A stretch of DNA of 40,928 bases from Coriobacteriia bacterium (GCA_030523425.1 JAUNIP010000012.1:1-40928), one strand, 5' to 3'. Shown: positions 1-8,613, counted from the first letter of the stretch. The notes: generated by a model from the sequence alone, not told the origin. Program-made: numbers and translations.

Positions 1-1
1 C

Positions 2-211
2 GAAGTGGTGCTGGTGATAGACGCCCCCAACCAGGCCGAACAGGACCAGGCCGCGGCCGATGCCACGCAGGATGCTGCCACGCGCGCCGCGGAATTGCTG
101 GCCGCGGGCGCGCGCCCCAAGGAAGTGGCGAAGACGCTGGTGGCGGAGTTCGCCCTGCCGCGCAATGCCGCCTATGACGTGGCCCTGCAAGCGGCGAAAG
201 GCCTGGCGTAG
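2..211 (+). CDS. rsmI: RsmI C-terminus (16S rRNA 2'-O-methyltransferase), 5' truncated
   Basis: Only the last 69 codons are in the window; the reading frame is open from base 2. RsmI methylates the ribose of C1402 in 16S rRNA using SAM. The visible part starts with the beta-strand EVVLVID that closes the methyltransferase fold. It continues into a small helical C-terminal domain (A-x2-LLAAGARPKEVAKTLVAEF and then RNAAYDVALQAAKGLA), the typical helix-turn-helix tail of this family. The catalytic domain lies upstream of the window, so the call rests on the tail alone. The stop codon abuts the ATG of the next gene, implying one transcript. Confidence 0.72.
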   Translation, partial: EVVLVIDAPNQAEQDQAAADATQDAATRAAELLAAGARPKEVAKTLVAEFALPRNAAYDVALQAAKGLA

Positions 212-844
212 ATGGCGTTTTCCGACTGGACCACCCCCGCACAGCTGGCCAGCACCTCCAAGCGCAAGCGCAGCGGCACCCGCCCGCGCAAGGTCGCGCC
301 CGCGCAGCTTACGTTCTTCGACGACCTGGAAATATGGGTCACGCGCAAAAGCGTGAAGAACATCAACCTGCGGGTCAGCCCGCCGGATGGCCGCGTGGAA
401 ATAAGCGTGCCTTGGGGCCTGTCCGAACGCCAGCTGCAGGATTTCGTGCGCGAACACCACGACTGGATAGTGGCCAAGCAGCAAGACATCCTGAATTCCA
501 CCATGTCAGCGGCGTCGGGTGCTTCCAAAGCGGAAGTGGAAACGTGGCGCACGGTGGTGAAGGCCTTCGTGCCGCCGTTGGTGGCCAAGTGGGAACAGGT
601 GCTGGGCGTTCGCGTGAACAAGCTGGCGTATCGCAACATGACCAGCCGATGGGGAAGCTGCCAACCTGGCACGGGGCGCGTGTGCATAAACGTGCGGCTG
701 GCGCTGTACCCGCCGGAATGCTTAGAATACGTGGTGGTACACGAATTGTGCCACCTGCGGGTGCACGGTCACGGGCCCGAATTTTGGGCCTTGGTGGAAA
801 GCTGCCTGCCGGATTACCGCGCGGCGCGCAAGAAGCTGCAGTAG
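212..844 (+). CDS. YgjP/WLM-type zinc metallopeptidase (M48-like)
   Basis: This is a 210-residue soluble protein of the YgjP (DUF45) family. Residues 177-181 form HELCH, a HExxH zinc site, and H187 in the HGHGPEFW segment is the expected third ligand. The preceding RWGSC motif (about 146-150) is also a family signature. The N-terminal half (about 40-95) is the beta-rich domain beginning with the IWVTRKSVKNINLRV region. No signal peptide is seen, so it should act in the cytoplasm. The natural substrate of this family is not established. The ATG follows the rsmI stop with no gap and only a weak purine-rich site upstream, so translation is probably coupled to rsmI. Confidence 0.88.
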   Translation: MAFSDWTTPAQLASTSKRKRSGTRPRKVAPAQLTFFDDLEIWVTRKSVKNINLRVSPPDGRVEISVPWGLSERQLQDFVREHHDWIVAKQQDILNSTMSAASGASKAEVETWRTVVKAFVPPLVAKWEQVLGVRVNKLAYRNMTSRWGSCQPGTGRVCINVRLALYPPECLEYVVVHELCHLRVHGHGPEFWALVESCLPDYRAARKKLQ

Positions 845-858
845 GGAAAGGAACGCGC

Positions 859-1389
859 ATGCTGAAGGAGTTCTACCCGTACGAATATGTTCTCAGCGTG
901 TTCGACATTGACTTCCAAGCGCTGTTTGACCAGGGCTTTCGCGCGCTCATCTTCGACATTGACAACACGCTGGTGCACCATGGCGACCCGTGCACGCCTG
1001 AAGTGGACGCGCTGATGCACAAGGTGCAGGACATGGGTTTTAAGGTGCTGCTGCTGTCCGACAACACGGCCGAGCGCATAGAAGCGTTCATGGAAAACTT
1101 CACGGCGCCCTACATTGACGACGCCGGCAAGCCCAACCCGGAAGCGTACTTGCGGGCTGTGGACATGCTAGGCATTCCGAAGGAGCGCGCGGTCTACATT
1201 GGCGACCAGGTGTTTACTGACATCCGCGGCGCTAACGCGGCCGGCCTCCCCAGCATTTTGGTGCATTTTATCCAGGTGCCGGGCGAAACGAAGATTGGCA
1301 AGAAGCGCTATATCGAGAAAATGATTGTTAAAATGTGGCGAAAGAACCCTACCTACGCCCATCGCTTGGGTAGTATTACCTTGGTTTAA
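859..1389 (+). CDS. YqeG-family HAD phosphatase
   Basis: The product is a 176-residue class III HAD-superfamily phosphatase. Motif I is DIDNTL (nucleophile D33, acid/base D35), motif II is LLLSDN (S67), a lysine at 91 precedes P-N-P, and motif IV is IGDQVFTD (D116). These cover the full catalytic set. The size matches YqeG proteins, which are about 170 residues long. The frame is open far upstream, but ATG 859 is preceded by GGGAAAGGAA and starts directly at conserved sequence (LKEFYPYEY). It lies 14 bases after the metallopeptidase gene in the same operon. The physiological substrate is unknown. Confidence 0.88.
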   Translation: MLKEFYPYEYVLSVFDIDFQALFDQGFRALIFDIDNTLVHHGDPCTPEVDALMHKVQDMGFKVLLLSDNTAERIEAFMENFTAPYIDDAGKPNPEAYLRAVDMLGIPKERAVYIGDQVFTDIRGANAAGLPSILVHFIQVPGETKIGKKRYIEKMIVKMWRKNPTYAHRLGSITLV

Positions 1390-1461
1390 TGCGGGGAAAC
1401 CGCTAACGTTCGAAAAATAGCACTACCAGCTTGTTTTGTTGTAGCTTGTTGAAGGGGACAC

Positions 1462-2295
1462 ATGAGCGAAAACGAAAAGAAACTGTTCTGCGAGATGAAC
1501 CCAGTGTTTTACGCCATTTCCGAACGCAAGGGCATTATCACGCGCTGCTTGAAGAACATCTTCGGCGGCACGAAGTTCGCCCACGAAATTGACGCCAAGC
1601 GGCTGCCGAACGTGGTTTCCAGCCACCATTCGCACCTTATCAAGAAGGGCCCTGGCATCGATCCTGAGCTGCAGTACAACAAGGCCACCAACATCGACTT
1701 GGCCTGCCGGACGTTCAACGGCCTGATTGTTCACCCTGGTCAGGTGTTTTCCTTCTGGGTGTGCGTGGGCAACCCGTGCAAACGCCGCGGCTACAAGGAA
1801 GGCCGCGTGATTGAAGGCGAAAACCTGATCCACGGCGTGGGCGGCGGCCTGTGCAACCTGGGCAACACGGTGCACCTGGTGGTGCTGCACAGCCCCCTGG
1901 AAGTTATCGAGCTGCATCACCATTCGGATGCCTTGGCGGCAGACCCAGGCGGCGTGCGCGTGCCCTACAGTGCCGGCACTTCTGTGAGCTACAACTACAT
2001 AGACTTCCGCTTCCGCAACAACACCGACCAAGACGTGCAGCTGTGCGCCTGGGTGGAAGGCGAAGAACTGTACGCCGAGCTGCGCAGCGAACGCGAATTC
2101 CCCTACACCTACGAGCTTCAGGAAGAAGGCCATCACTTCCACAAGGAAGGCGACGACTACTACCGCATAGGCAAAATCTACAAGGTAACGAAAGACCGCG
2201 CTACTGGCGAAGTGATAAACCGCGAACTGAACTGGGACAACCACTCCAAAGTAATGTTCACCCACGACCAGATCCCCCCCGAGCAAATCCGATAG
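1462..2295 (+). CDS. VanW-family protein
   Basis: This 277-residue protein carries a VanW domain. The key landmarks are N-K-x2-N-I around residue 73, the PGQVFSFW block (about 92-99) and the glycine-rich GGGLCNLGN block (about 132-140). VanW proteins occur in some glycopeptide-resistance clusters, but most homologues, like this one, have no such neighbours and no proven activity. A peptidoglycan-related role is commonly assumed. No signal peptide or membrane segment is evident. GAAGGGG ends about 4 bases before the ATG. The 72-base gap from the preceding gene holds a short GCGG/CCGC hairpin and two copies of AGCTTGTT, so it may be transcribed separately. Confidence 0.85.
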   Translation: MSENEKKLFCEMNPVFYAISERKGIITRCLKNIFGGTKFAHEIDAKRLPNVVSSHHSHLIKKGPGIDPELQYNKATNIDLACRTFNGLIVHPGQVFSFWVCVGNPCKRRGYKEGRVIEGENLIHGVGGGLCNLGNTVHLVVLHSPLEVIELHHHSDALAADPGGVRVPYSAGTSVSYNYIDFRFRNNTDQDVQLCAWVEGEELYAELRSEREFPYTYELQEEGHHFHKEGDDYYRIGKIYKVTKDRATGEVINRELNWDNHSKVMFTHDQIPPEQIR

Positions 2296-2311
2296 GGGAT
2301 CCGCTGAGGCG

Positions 2312-2422
2312 TGGGTTCGTGCCGCGAATGTGCGAGGCGCGATGGGGGCGCTACGCTGGGGGTTTAGGGCAAGGAAAAGAACAGCAGGCGGGCTAGGGGC
2401 ATGGACTCTCGGCTTCGGCGAC
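2312..2422 (+). repeat. Isolated copy of the 122-bp intergenic repeat
   Basis: The stretch from about 2312 to 2422 matches the unit repeated in tandem from 40422 onward. Shared pieces in the same order and spacing include GCGCTACGCTGGGGG (GCGCTGCGCTGGGGC in the array), TTAGGGCAAGGAAAAGAA, CAGGCGG and the CTTCGGCGAC hairpin arm. It has diverged by many substitutions and ends where the sequence becomes ATTCGTCATACC. It fills the gap between two convergent genes (VanW, + strand; barrel protein, - strand). Open frames here are chance products. Confidence 0.75.
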
Positions 2423-2467
2423 ATTCGTCATACCGAGCGGAGCTGCCGCAGGCGCCGTTCTCGCTGC

Positions 2468-3136
2468 CTATTCGGCCATGTAGTCGCACACTTTGTCTAT
2501 TTGCTCGGCGAAGGTGCCGTCGAATTTGTTGTCGAAGAAGGCCGAACCGATGGTGAAGGTCCAGGGGTTGGCGTCTTTTACTTCGTCTAGGCGCTGGAAG
2601 CTGTCTATGCTGCCGGCCAGGCACACCGGCGCGTCCACGCCGGCCACGAATTCCTTGTTCAACTGCGCGGCGTCGCCCGTGTAGCGATACCCCAGCAGGT
2701 CAATGCCGTACACGCCCTTGGCCAGGTATTCCTTGGCTTCGGCGATCATGCCTTCGATGGTGCCGTCCAAGATGGAAGGCCGTTCGGTGATGTGGCCCAC
2801 GAAGGGCATGTACTTCAGGTTATTGGCCTTGCAGTAGTCGTTGATGGCGTCGGAATAGATGGTGCCCATCAGAATGTCCACGCCGCATTCCACGCCCAGC
2901 TTCGCGCCGGCCATGCATTCTTCTTCGGTGTAGGCCACCACTTCCAAAAACGTGGTCTTGCCGCACAACCTCATGTAGGCGTACAGTTCCTTCATCTGGG
3001 CGGGCGGCAGGTCTTCTTCCTTGAAGCCCCACAGCTGGGCCTTCGTGTTCTTGCACTGGTCAAACACCTCGTAGGCGTTCGGCACGGTGCGGTCGTTGTG
3101 CGTGAGCATGACAATCAGTTGGGGTGTGGCGCTCAT
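2468..3136 (-). CDS. Unrecognised barrel-like enzyme, 222 aa
   Basis: I do not recognise the family with certainty. The protein looks like a small TIM barrel: alternating strands and helices, short strand signatures such as LIVMLTH, KTTFLEVVAY, VDILMGTI, GIDLLGYRY, PVCLAGSI and WTFTIGSAFF, and glycines at the strand ends typical of phosphate-binding barrels. It could be an epimerase or aldolase acting on a sugar phosphate, but no catalytic motif supports a specific reaction. The frame extends upstream, but ATG at 3136 is preceded by AAAGGA and begins the conserved-looking sequence (MSATPQLIVML). It is cytoplasmic by the absence of a signal peptide. It has its own likely promoter and no obvious operon partner. 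Confidence 0.7.
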   Translation of the reverse strand: MSATPQLIVMLTHNDRTVPNAYEVFDQCKNTKAQLWGFKEEDLPPAQMKELYAYMRLCGKTTFLEVVAYTEEECMAGAKLGVECGVDILMGTIYSDAINDYCKANNLKYMPFVGHITERPSILDGTIEGMIAEAKEYLAKGVYGIDLLGYRYTGDAAQLNKEFVAGVDAPVCLAGSIDSFQRLDEVKDANPWTFTIGSAFFDNKFDGTFAEQIDKVCDYMAE

Positions 3137-3194
3137 GGGTGTCCTTTCGTCTGTGAATCGGAAGGGAAAACGCGGGGGTAGGAAGTACTCCATT

Positions 3195-3200
3195 ATTGTA
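3195..3200 (-). promoter_or_regulatory. Possible -10 box for the barrel-protein gene
   Basis: On the minus strand the sequence reads TACAAT, 58 bases upstream of the ATG at 3136, within the 110-base gap after the AmrS gene. No good -35 box is visible, so this is a weak call. Confidence 0.3.
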
Positions 3201-3246
3201 GCGATTTCGTTTGGCGAAGTGCGCGGTAGGGCATTTTTCGTTCCTG

Positions 3247-4062
3247 TTAGATATTCCCCGTGAACACGCGGTTCAGGTGGCGGCGGGCCACTTGTGCCAG
3301 CTTGCGAACGGTGTTGGGGCTGGTGGCGGGGCGGTCTTGCATGCGATGACAGGGGTGGAAGGCGGTCACGTGGTAGGGGATTTCGGGGTTCAGGCGCGCC
3401 AGCCATGCGCTGGCGGCGTCGATTTCTTCTTCGGAATCGTTCAGACCGGGGATTATCAGCGTGGTTACTTCCAGGTGAAAGCCGGGGGTGGCGGCCATGC
3501 GTTGGATGGTTTCCTGCACGCATGCCAAGCTGCCGCCGGCCAAGCGGTAGGTTTCGGGGTTGAAGGCCTTCAGGTCTATGTTGGCGGCGTCTAGGTGGGG
3601 CAGCACTTCGTCTAGCACCGCGGCGGTGGCCATGCCGTTGCTGACCACGCAGGTGGCAAGGCCGGCAACGTGTGCCAGGCGGCTGGCGTCGCGCACGTAT
3701 TCCCAGGCAATCAGGGGTTCGTTGTAGGTGAAGGCCAGCCCCGTGCAGCCGTGCGCGCGCAGGTCAAGCGCGCGGTCTACCAGGGCTTTCGGGGAAACGA
3801 ACTGCCAGGCAACGTCGTGTTCCCCCGCGCAGGAAATGCTGGCATTTTGGCACCAGGGGCAGCTCATGTTGCAGCCGTAGCTGCCGCAGCTTAGCACCCA
3901 TTCGCCTTGGCGCCAGCAGGCGAAAGGCTTCTTTTCGTAGGGGTCTAGGGCCAAGCTGGTCATGCGGCCGTAGGCGCCGCCGGCAAGGGTGCGCGCGCGG
4001 CAAGCGCCGGGGCCGGGGGCTAACTGGCAGCCGTGGGGGCAGGTGGCGCAGCGGGCGCTCAT
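3247..4062 (-). CDS. amrS: AmmeMemoRadiSam system radical SAM enzyme
   Basis: This 271-residue radical SAM protein matches the AmrS family. The 4Fe-4S site is C64-x3-C68-x2-C71 in CGSYGCNMSCPWCQN, with the CQN following the last cysteine that is typical of AmrS. A cysteine-rich N-terminus (CATCPHGCQLAPGPGAC) is also typical. FTYNEPLIAWEY and NIDLKAFNPE are conserved radical-SAM barrel strands. The ATG at 4062 overlaps the stop of the upstream gene as ATGA, so the two are translationally coupled. AmrS, an AMMECR1 protein and a Memo-like protein co-occur widely, but their joint reaction is not settled. At 271 residues it is shorter than many family members (about 330). Confidence 0.88.
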   Translation of the reverse strand: MSARCATCPHGCQLAPGPGACRARTLAGGAYGRMTSLALDPYEKKPFACWRQGEWVLSCGSYGCNMSCPWCQNASISCAGEHDVAWQFVSPKALVDRALDLRAHGCTGLAFTYNEPLIAWEYVRDASRLAHVAGLATCVVSNGMATAAVLDEVLPHLDAANIDLKAFNPETYRLAGGSLACVQETIQRMAATPGFHLEVTTLIIPGLNDSEEEIDAASAWLARLNPEIPYHVTAFHPCHRMQDRPATSPNTVRKLAQVARRHLNRVFTGNI

Positions 4063-5474
4063 GGGCGGCCTTCGGGCGCTTCGCCGCCGCGGTCGTGGCG
4101 GACCACTTCGAAGCGCTGCAGTTGCACGCGCTCGCCGGGCGCTATGCCGGCCTTTTGGCGGGCTATTGCCACCTGCTGTTCCACGGTGTCTACGCCTTCC
4201 AGCGCCGGCAGCAGCAGGCCGCGACGCCATCCCTTGGTCACGATGACGCCGAAGCGCTGCGGGTCAAGCTGGCTTTCGTCGGCTATGTCTTCCGCTTCGC
4301 CTAGCACGTCCACGCTCAGGCTGATGGCGCGCAGCTCTTCGGGGCGCACAGGCGAAAAGCGCGGGTCTTCGTTTGCGGCGCAGCGCGCGTTGCGAATGAT
4401 TTCGGCAGCCAGGCAAGGCTGCGTGGCGGAAATGGTGCCTATGCAGCCGCGCAACTGGCCGTGCTTATGTAAGGAAACGAAGGCGCCGGCGCGCCGCGTA
4501 GTCATGTCTTCCGGCAGGTTGGCAGGCTGCGGCAGGTCTTCGCCCGTGGTTACGAAGTGGTCCAGGGCCGCGCGGGCCAAGGCCACGTAGGGGTCCACGA
4601 CGGGTTCGGCGGCGGGCGCGGGCTGGGCGTCGGCTTCGGCAGCAGGCGTATCCGCAGCTTCGGGCGGCGACAGCACGGCCACGGCATATCCCACGCCGTA
4701 GGTGTCTTCGTGGCTGAGCAACTGGCTGGTCCAGCCAATGCCCAGCGCACCCGCCATAATCTGGAAGCTGCGCAGACCGCATTCGCCGGCGGCTTCCACA
4801 AGCTGGCGTTCGAACTGGAACAGGCCCTCCAGGCTGCCTTCTTCGAAAATACGGCAGATTTCGCTATCGAACGCGGGGCCTTCCGGCACAAACCCGTAGG
4901 GCTCTTCCGGCTTCAGGCGGTGCGACAAATCCCCGCTGGCAATAAACACCACGCGTCGCCCGGTTTCCCCAATGGCCTGAGCAAGCGCTTGTCCCAGCGC
5001 GCGGTGCGTGGCGAAATCCAGCCCCGAAAGGCCTACGCGCACCACTTGATAGTCGGGCGAAAGGCCCGCCGCGGCGTAGGCGTTGTTCACAAACCACAGC
5101 GGGATGAATGTGGCGTGGTCAAGCTGGTTGTCGTCATAGCCGGCGCGCGTGGTGGGAATGCTTGCGTTGTTCGCCAAGCTGCGCAGGCGTTCCGAAAGTT
5201 CCTGGTCATAGGTAACTTCCATCTGTTCGCGGGGCGCGCGAAAGTCCGCCATGGACCCGTGCACCCGCGCTGCGCCGCTGATGTAGAACCCGTCGCGGAA
5301 CAGCGGTGCGTGGGGCGACGTGACCACGATGGTTTCCGGCCGCAGCTGCGCCACTTGGGCCGCCACGGCTTCGTAAGAGCGCACCGTGGCCGGGATTCCC
5401 CGTTCCATGCCGCGCCCGACCGCGGGAATGATCAACGGCGGATGCGGAACCGCATATGCTGCAAGAATGCCCAT
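4059..5474 (-). CDS. LigB-like (Memo-type) dioxygenase fold fused to AMMECR1 domain
   Basis: The 471-residue product joins two parts of the AmmeMemoRadiSam system. Residues 1-270 form a class III extradiol-dioxygenase/Memo-like domain with candidate metal-ligand histidines in PHPPLI (H11), SPHAPL (H55), LDHATF and GDLSHRL. After an Ala/Pro linker (about 272-295), residues 300-471 form an AMMECR1 domain with the diagnostic LRGCIG motif and the EDPRFSPVRPEEL block. AAAGGGG precedes the ATG at 5474, and a TACAAT -10 box lies upstream on the same strand. The stop overlaps the AmrS start by four bases (ATGA). The fusion puts all three system parts in two coupled genes. Confidence 0.88.
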   Translation of the reverse strand: MGILAAYAVPHPPLIIPAVGRGMERGIPATVRSYEAVAAQVAQLRPETIVVTSPHAPLFRDGFYISGAARVHGSMADFRAPREQMEVTYDQELSERLRSLANNASIPTTRAGYDDNQLDHATFIPLWFVNNAYAAAGLSPDYQVVRVGLSGLDFATHRALGQALAQAIGETGRRVVFIASGDLSHRLKPEEPYGFVPEGPAFDSEICRIFEEGSLEGLFQFERQLVEAAGECGLRSFQIMAGALGIGWTSQLLSHEDTYGVGYAVAVLSPPEAADTPAAEADAQPAPAAEPVVDPYVALARAALDHFVTTGEDLPQPANLPEDMTTRRAGAFVSLHKHGQLRGCIGTISATQPCLAAEIIRNARCAANEDPRFSPVRPEELRAISLSVDVLGEAEDIADESQLDPQRFGVIVTKGWRRGLLLPALEGVDTVEQQVAIARQKAGIAPGERVQLQRFEVVRHDRGGEAPEGRP

Positions 5475-5506
5475 GAGCGCCCCTTTCGCGTGGTTGCTTT
5501 ACGGCA

Positions 5507-5512
5507 ATTGTA
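5507..5512 (-). promoter_or_regulatory. -10 box for the AmmeMemoRadiSam operon
   Basis: TACAAT on the minus strand lies 33 bases upstream of the ATG at 5474. A poor -35 match (TGTTTT) is near 5529-5534. It shares the 177-base divergent gap with the promoter of the secreted coiled-coil protein gene. Confidence 0.4.
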
Positions 5513-5588
5513 GTGCTTTCTGCGGCCGAAAACACGAACGCCCTGTGCGCTTTTCGTGGGCAAATTAGGTCTTTCGGGCGCAATCATC

Positions 5589-5594
5589 TATACT
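5589..5594 (+). promoter_or_regulatory. -10 box for the coiled-coil/lysozyme-like gene
   Basis: TATACT lies 57 bases before the GTG start at 5652. The best -35 candidate (TTAGGT at 5565-5570, spacing 18) is weak. The position between divergent genes supports a promoter here. Confidence 0.4.
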
Positions 5595-5651
5595 TTTGGC
5601 ACTCTGTCGAAAAACGGATGCGCCTAGTACGGTGCGAAAGAAAGGCTACGC

Positions 5652-6830
5652 GTGCGGAAAACCGCAGTTCAGAACACCGCTTTTAAGTCGGCTGCCAGCG
5701 TTGTGCTGGCGGTTCTTTTCGCGTTGTTGTGCGCGCCTGCCGCCTTCGCCGACCGACAATCAGACTTGGCCGCTGCTGAAAGCAACGTGGCCGCTGCGGA
5801 AGGTAACGTGGCCGCTGCGGGGGACGCCACGGCCGCCGCAGAAAGCAACGCCGCTGCCGCGGAAGGCGCTGTGGAGGCTTCCGCTTGGGAATACGACCAG
5901 GCCATAGCCGCCGTGGATGAACTGGAAAGCCAGATTGCGCAGCTGCAGGAACGCATTGACACGCTGCAGGCGCAAGTGCCTGGTCAGCGCGATGCCGCCA
6001 ACAAGGCGCTGGTGGCCATCTACAAGATGCAGCAAGAAGGCTGCAGTTTGCTGGACATGCTGCTCAGCTCGGAAAACATCATGGATTTCTTCAACCGGCT
6101 GCAGGCGCTGAACCGCATTCAAAGCGCCAACACCGCCAAGCTGAACGAAATGCTGACCTTGCAAAACGAACTGAACGCCGACCAAGAAGAACTTGACCGC
6201 CAACGCGCCGCCGCCGAAGAGCAGCGCGCGCTTGCCGAAGAAGCCTTGGCCGCCGCCCAGGCAGAACGCGAACGGGCCCAAGCCGCCGCCGAGGATCAGC
6301 GTCAAGCCGAATTCACTGCCATTGCCGACCTTGAGGCCGCCAAAGAAGCCCTGGAGCTGGCAAGCATTCCGCCGGATGCCAACACCGGTTCAAGCCTGGC
6401 AAGCGAAGAGCCCATGCCCGAAACCATCGAAAACGTGGTCAGCAAGGACGGCGCCGACTGGGGCACCGACAAAGCCACGTTCGTGAGTTCCTGGGGTGCC
6501 CGCATCAATGCTTACCTGGCAGGTTCGCCGCTGGGCGGCTACGGCGAAGTGTTCGCCGCCGCTGCGTGGGACTACGGCGTAGACCCGCGCTGGTCGCCGG
6601 CCATTTCGCTGGTGGAAAGCTCCAAGGGCATGTATTGCTTCTTGCCGCACAACGCCTGGGGCTGGGGTTCTTCTAGCTGGGACAGCTGGGAAGAAGCCAT
6701 CGATGCCCACGTGCGCGGCCTGTCCCGCGGCTACGGCTACACCGTAAGCATTCCCAACGCGCAGAAGTACTGCCCGCCTAACTGGCAACACTGGTACAAC
6801 ACCTGCGTATCCGAAATGGAAAAAATCTAA
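5652..6830 (+). CDS. Secreted coiled-coil protein with lysozyme/glucosaminidase-like C-terminus
   Basis: This 392-residue exported protein starts at GTG 5652, with GAAAGAAAGG upstream. Residues 1-34 are a classical signal peptide ending AFADR. Residues 36-75 are Ala/Glu-rich with repeated AAAES/AAAEG units, which are also repeated at DNA level (GTGGCCGCTGCGG). Residues about 75-235 form a long coiled coil of the CwlO/PcsB type. The C-terminal third (about 270-392) is a lysozyme-like fold: PRWSPAISLVESSKG contains a candidate catalytic Glu, followed by the NAWGWGSSSWDSWEEAI motif common in glucosaminidase-like domains. It is likely a peptidoglycan hydrolase acting at the cell wall, with the coiled coil controlling access. 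It is transcribed away from the AmmeMemoRadiSam genes. Confidence 0.82.
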   Translation: MRKTAVQNTAFKSAASVVLAVLFALLCAPAAFADRQSDLAAAESNVAAAEGNVAAAGDATAAAESNAAAAEGAVEASAWEYDQAIAAVDELESQIAQLQERIDTLQAQVPGQRDAANKALVAIYKMQQEGCSLLDMLLSSENIMDFFNRLQALNRIQSANTAKLNEMLTLQNELNADQEELDRQRAAAEEQRALAEEALAAAQAERERAQAAAEDQRQAEFTAIADLEAAKEALELASIPPDANTGSSLASEEPMPETIENVVSKDGADWGTDKATFVSSWGARINAYLAGSPLGGYGEVFAAAAWDYGVDPRWSPAISLVESSKGMYCFLPHNAWGWGSSSWDSWEEAIDAHVRGLSRGYGYTVSIPNAQKYCPPNWQHWYNTCVSEMEKI

Positions 6831-6914
6831 CCCGCCTCTGCGTCGCTTGTTTGGAATGGCGCGTGGCTTTGCCTGTGACTTATGCTGCCTTCACGCGCGT
6901 TTCTGCCGTTGATT

Positions 6915-6923
6915 TGCTAGAAT
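6915..6923 (+). promoter_or_regulatory. Extended -10 promoter of metG
   Basis: TGCTAGAAT is an extended -10 box (TGn plus TAGAAT) 65 bases upstream of the metG ATG. No convincing -35 is seen at 17 bp, as is usual for extended -10 promoters. The 158-base gap holds nothing else obvious. Confidence 0.5.
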
Positions 6924-6988
6924 AGCCAAACGTATGCGCGAAACAAGGCTGGCGGTGTCATTGGCCGCGCGGCCGGAAAGAAGGAACT

Positions 6989-8578
6989 ATGCCTAAGGGA
7001 ACGTATTCGTTCACCACTCCCATTTATTACGTTAACGCTGCGCCGCATTTGGGCACGGCTTATACCACCATCGCGGCGGACGCTGTGGCGCGTTATCAGC
7101 GCATGAACGGCTACGACGTGGCCTTTGTGACCGGCTTGGACGAACACGGCCAGAAAGTGGCCGAAACCGCCGAAGCCCATGGCATGACCCCGCAGGAATG
7201 GTGCGATTCCATGGTGCCCGCCTTCGAGCAGGCTTGGGACATGTTGGGTATCACGCACACCGACTTCGTGCGCACATCGAGTGAGCGCCAAACGAAGACC
7301 GTCCAGAAGTTCTGGGGCGACTTGTACGACAAGGGCTACCTGTACAAAAGCGCCTACGAAGGCTGGTACTGCGTGCATGAAGAAACCTACTATGCGGAAT
7401 CGGACCTGGAAAAGAACGACGACGGCGAATTTGTGTGCCCAGACTGCAAGCGCCCCGTGCGTCGCGCGTCGGGCGAAGAAAACTGGTTTTTCAAGCTGAG
7501 CGACTTCCAAGAACCGCTGCTGAAGTTCTACGAAGAAAACCCGCAGTTCATTCGCCCGGAAACCCGCAGAAACGAAATCGTCACGTTTGTGCAGGGCGGC
7601 CTGCAGGATCTGTCCATCAGCCGTTCCACCTTCGACTGGGGCATTCCGCTGCCCTTTGACGAAGGACACGTGTGCTACGTGTGGGCCGACGCGCTGCTGG
7701 CCTACCTGACCGGCATCGGCTACGGCAACGAAACCGACCGCGCGGGCGAATTCGACGCGCGCTGGCCCATGCAGTACCACTTTGTGGGCAAGGACATCAC
7801 GCGCTTCCACTGCGTTATTTGGCCGGCCATGCTGATGGCCGCGGGCCTGCCCATAACCCACACCGTGTTCGGCCACGGCTTTCTGATGGTGGGCGGCGAA
7901 AAGATGTCGAAGTCGAAGGGCAACGGCATCAAGCCGGCCGACTTGGTGGGCATCTACGGCGTGGACGCGTACCGTTACTACTTCCTAAGCGACGTGCGCT
8001 TCGGCGCCGACGGCAACATCTCCATAGAGCGCATGACGCAGGTGTACAACGCCGATTTGGCTAACACCTGGGGAAACCTGTGCAGCCGCGTGTTCAACAT
8101 GACCAAGAAGTACTTCGCTTCTGCCGTGCCGGCGGTGCCGGAAAGCGCGGCGAACACGGTGGCGGCCAATCCGCTGCAAGAAATTGCGGCAGGCATGTAT
8201 GCCGAATACGACGCCTGCATGAGCAACGTGAACTTTACGGACGCGGTGGCCGCCGTGCAGAAGCTGGCGGGGCGTGCGAACCTGTACGTGGAGGAAATGG
8301 CCCCCTGGAACCTGGCGAAAAGCGAAGAAACCGCTGATCAGCTGGCGGCGGTTATGTATAACCTGCTGGAAGCCATCCGCATTATCGCGCTGTACATGGC
8401 GCCGTTTATGCCCACCACGTCCGCAGAAGTGTTCAAGCGCCTAAGCCTGGGCGACATCACGGCCGTGACCGACATTGAAGCCGCTTCCGCGTGGGGCACG
8501 CTGCCCGCCGGCAACGCGGTGGCTATAGGCGACCCGCTGTTCCCGCGTTTGGACGTTGACGCCATCAGCCTGGATTAG
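6989..8578 (+). CDS. metG: Methionyl-tRNA synthetase
   Basis: The 529-residue class I aminoacyl-tRNA synthetase charges tRNA-Met in the cytoplasm. The N-terminal TPIYYVNAAPHLGTAYT holds the HIGH-equivalent HLGT (20-23), VTGLDEHG follows, and KMSKSKGN (about 304-311) is the KMSKS loop. A zinc-knuckle insertion in the connective domain contains CPDCKRPV. The anticodon-binding helical domain follows, and the protein ends without the C-terminal tRNA-binding/dimerisation domain found in longer MetRS, giving the short bacterial form. GAAAGAAGGAA precedes the ATG. It heads a metG-tatD-flavoprotein-rsmA run that resembles the conserved metG-tatD-rsmA neighbourhood of Gram-positive bacteria. Confidence 0.97.
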   Translation: MPKGTYSFTTPIYYVNAAPHLGTAYTTIAADAVARYQRMNGYDVAFVTGLDEHGQKVAETAEAHGMTPQEWCDSMVPAFEQAWDMLGITHTDFVRTSSERQTKTVQKFWGDLYDKGYLYKSAYEGWYCVHEETYYAESDLEKNDDGEFVCPDCKRPVRRASGEENWFFKLSDFQEPLLKFYEENPQFIRPETRRNEIVTFVQGGLQDLSISRSTFDWGIPLPFDEGHVCYVWADALLAYLTGIGYGNETDRAGEFDARWPMQYHFVGKDITRFHCVIWPAMLMAAGLPITHTVFGHGFLMVGGEKMSKSKGNGIKPADLVGIYGVDAYRYYFLSDVRFGADGNISIERMTQVYNADLANTWGNLCSRVFNMTKKYFASAVPAVPESAANTVAANPLQEIAAGMYAEYDACMSNVNFTDAVAAVQKLAGRANLYVEEMAPWNLAKSEETADQLAAVMYNLLEAIRIIALYMAPFMPTTSAEVFKRLSLGDITAVTDIEAASAWGTLPAGNAVAIGDPLFPRLDVDAISLD

Positions 8579-8613
8579 GGCTGCGCGGTTGGCGTGAGCG
8601 AAGGGAAGCGGGC

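Noticed and set aside
1423-2424. 333-codon antisense frame over the VanW gene
   Set aside because: The VanW frame has conserved motifs and a ribosome site; the antisense product is low-complexity Val/Ala/His-rich.
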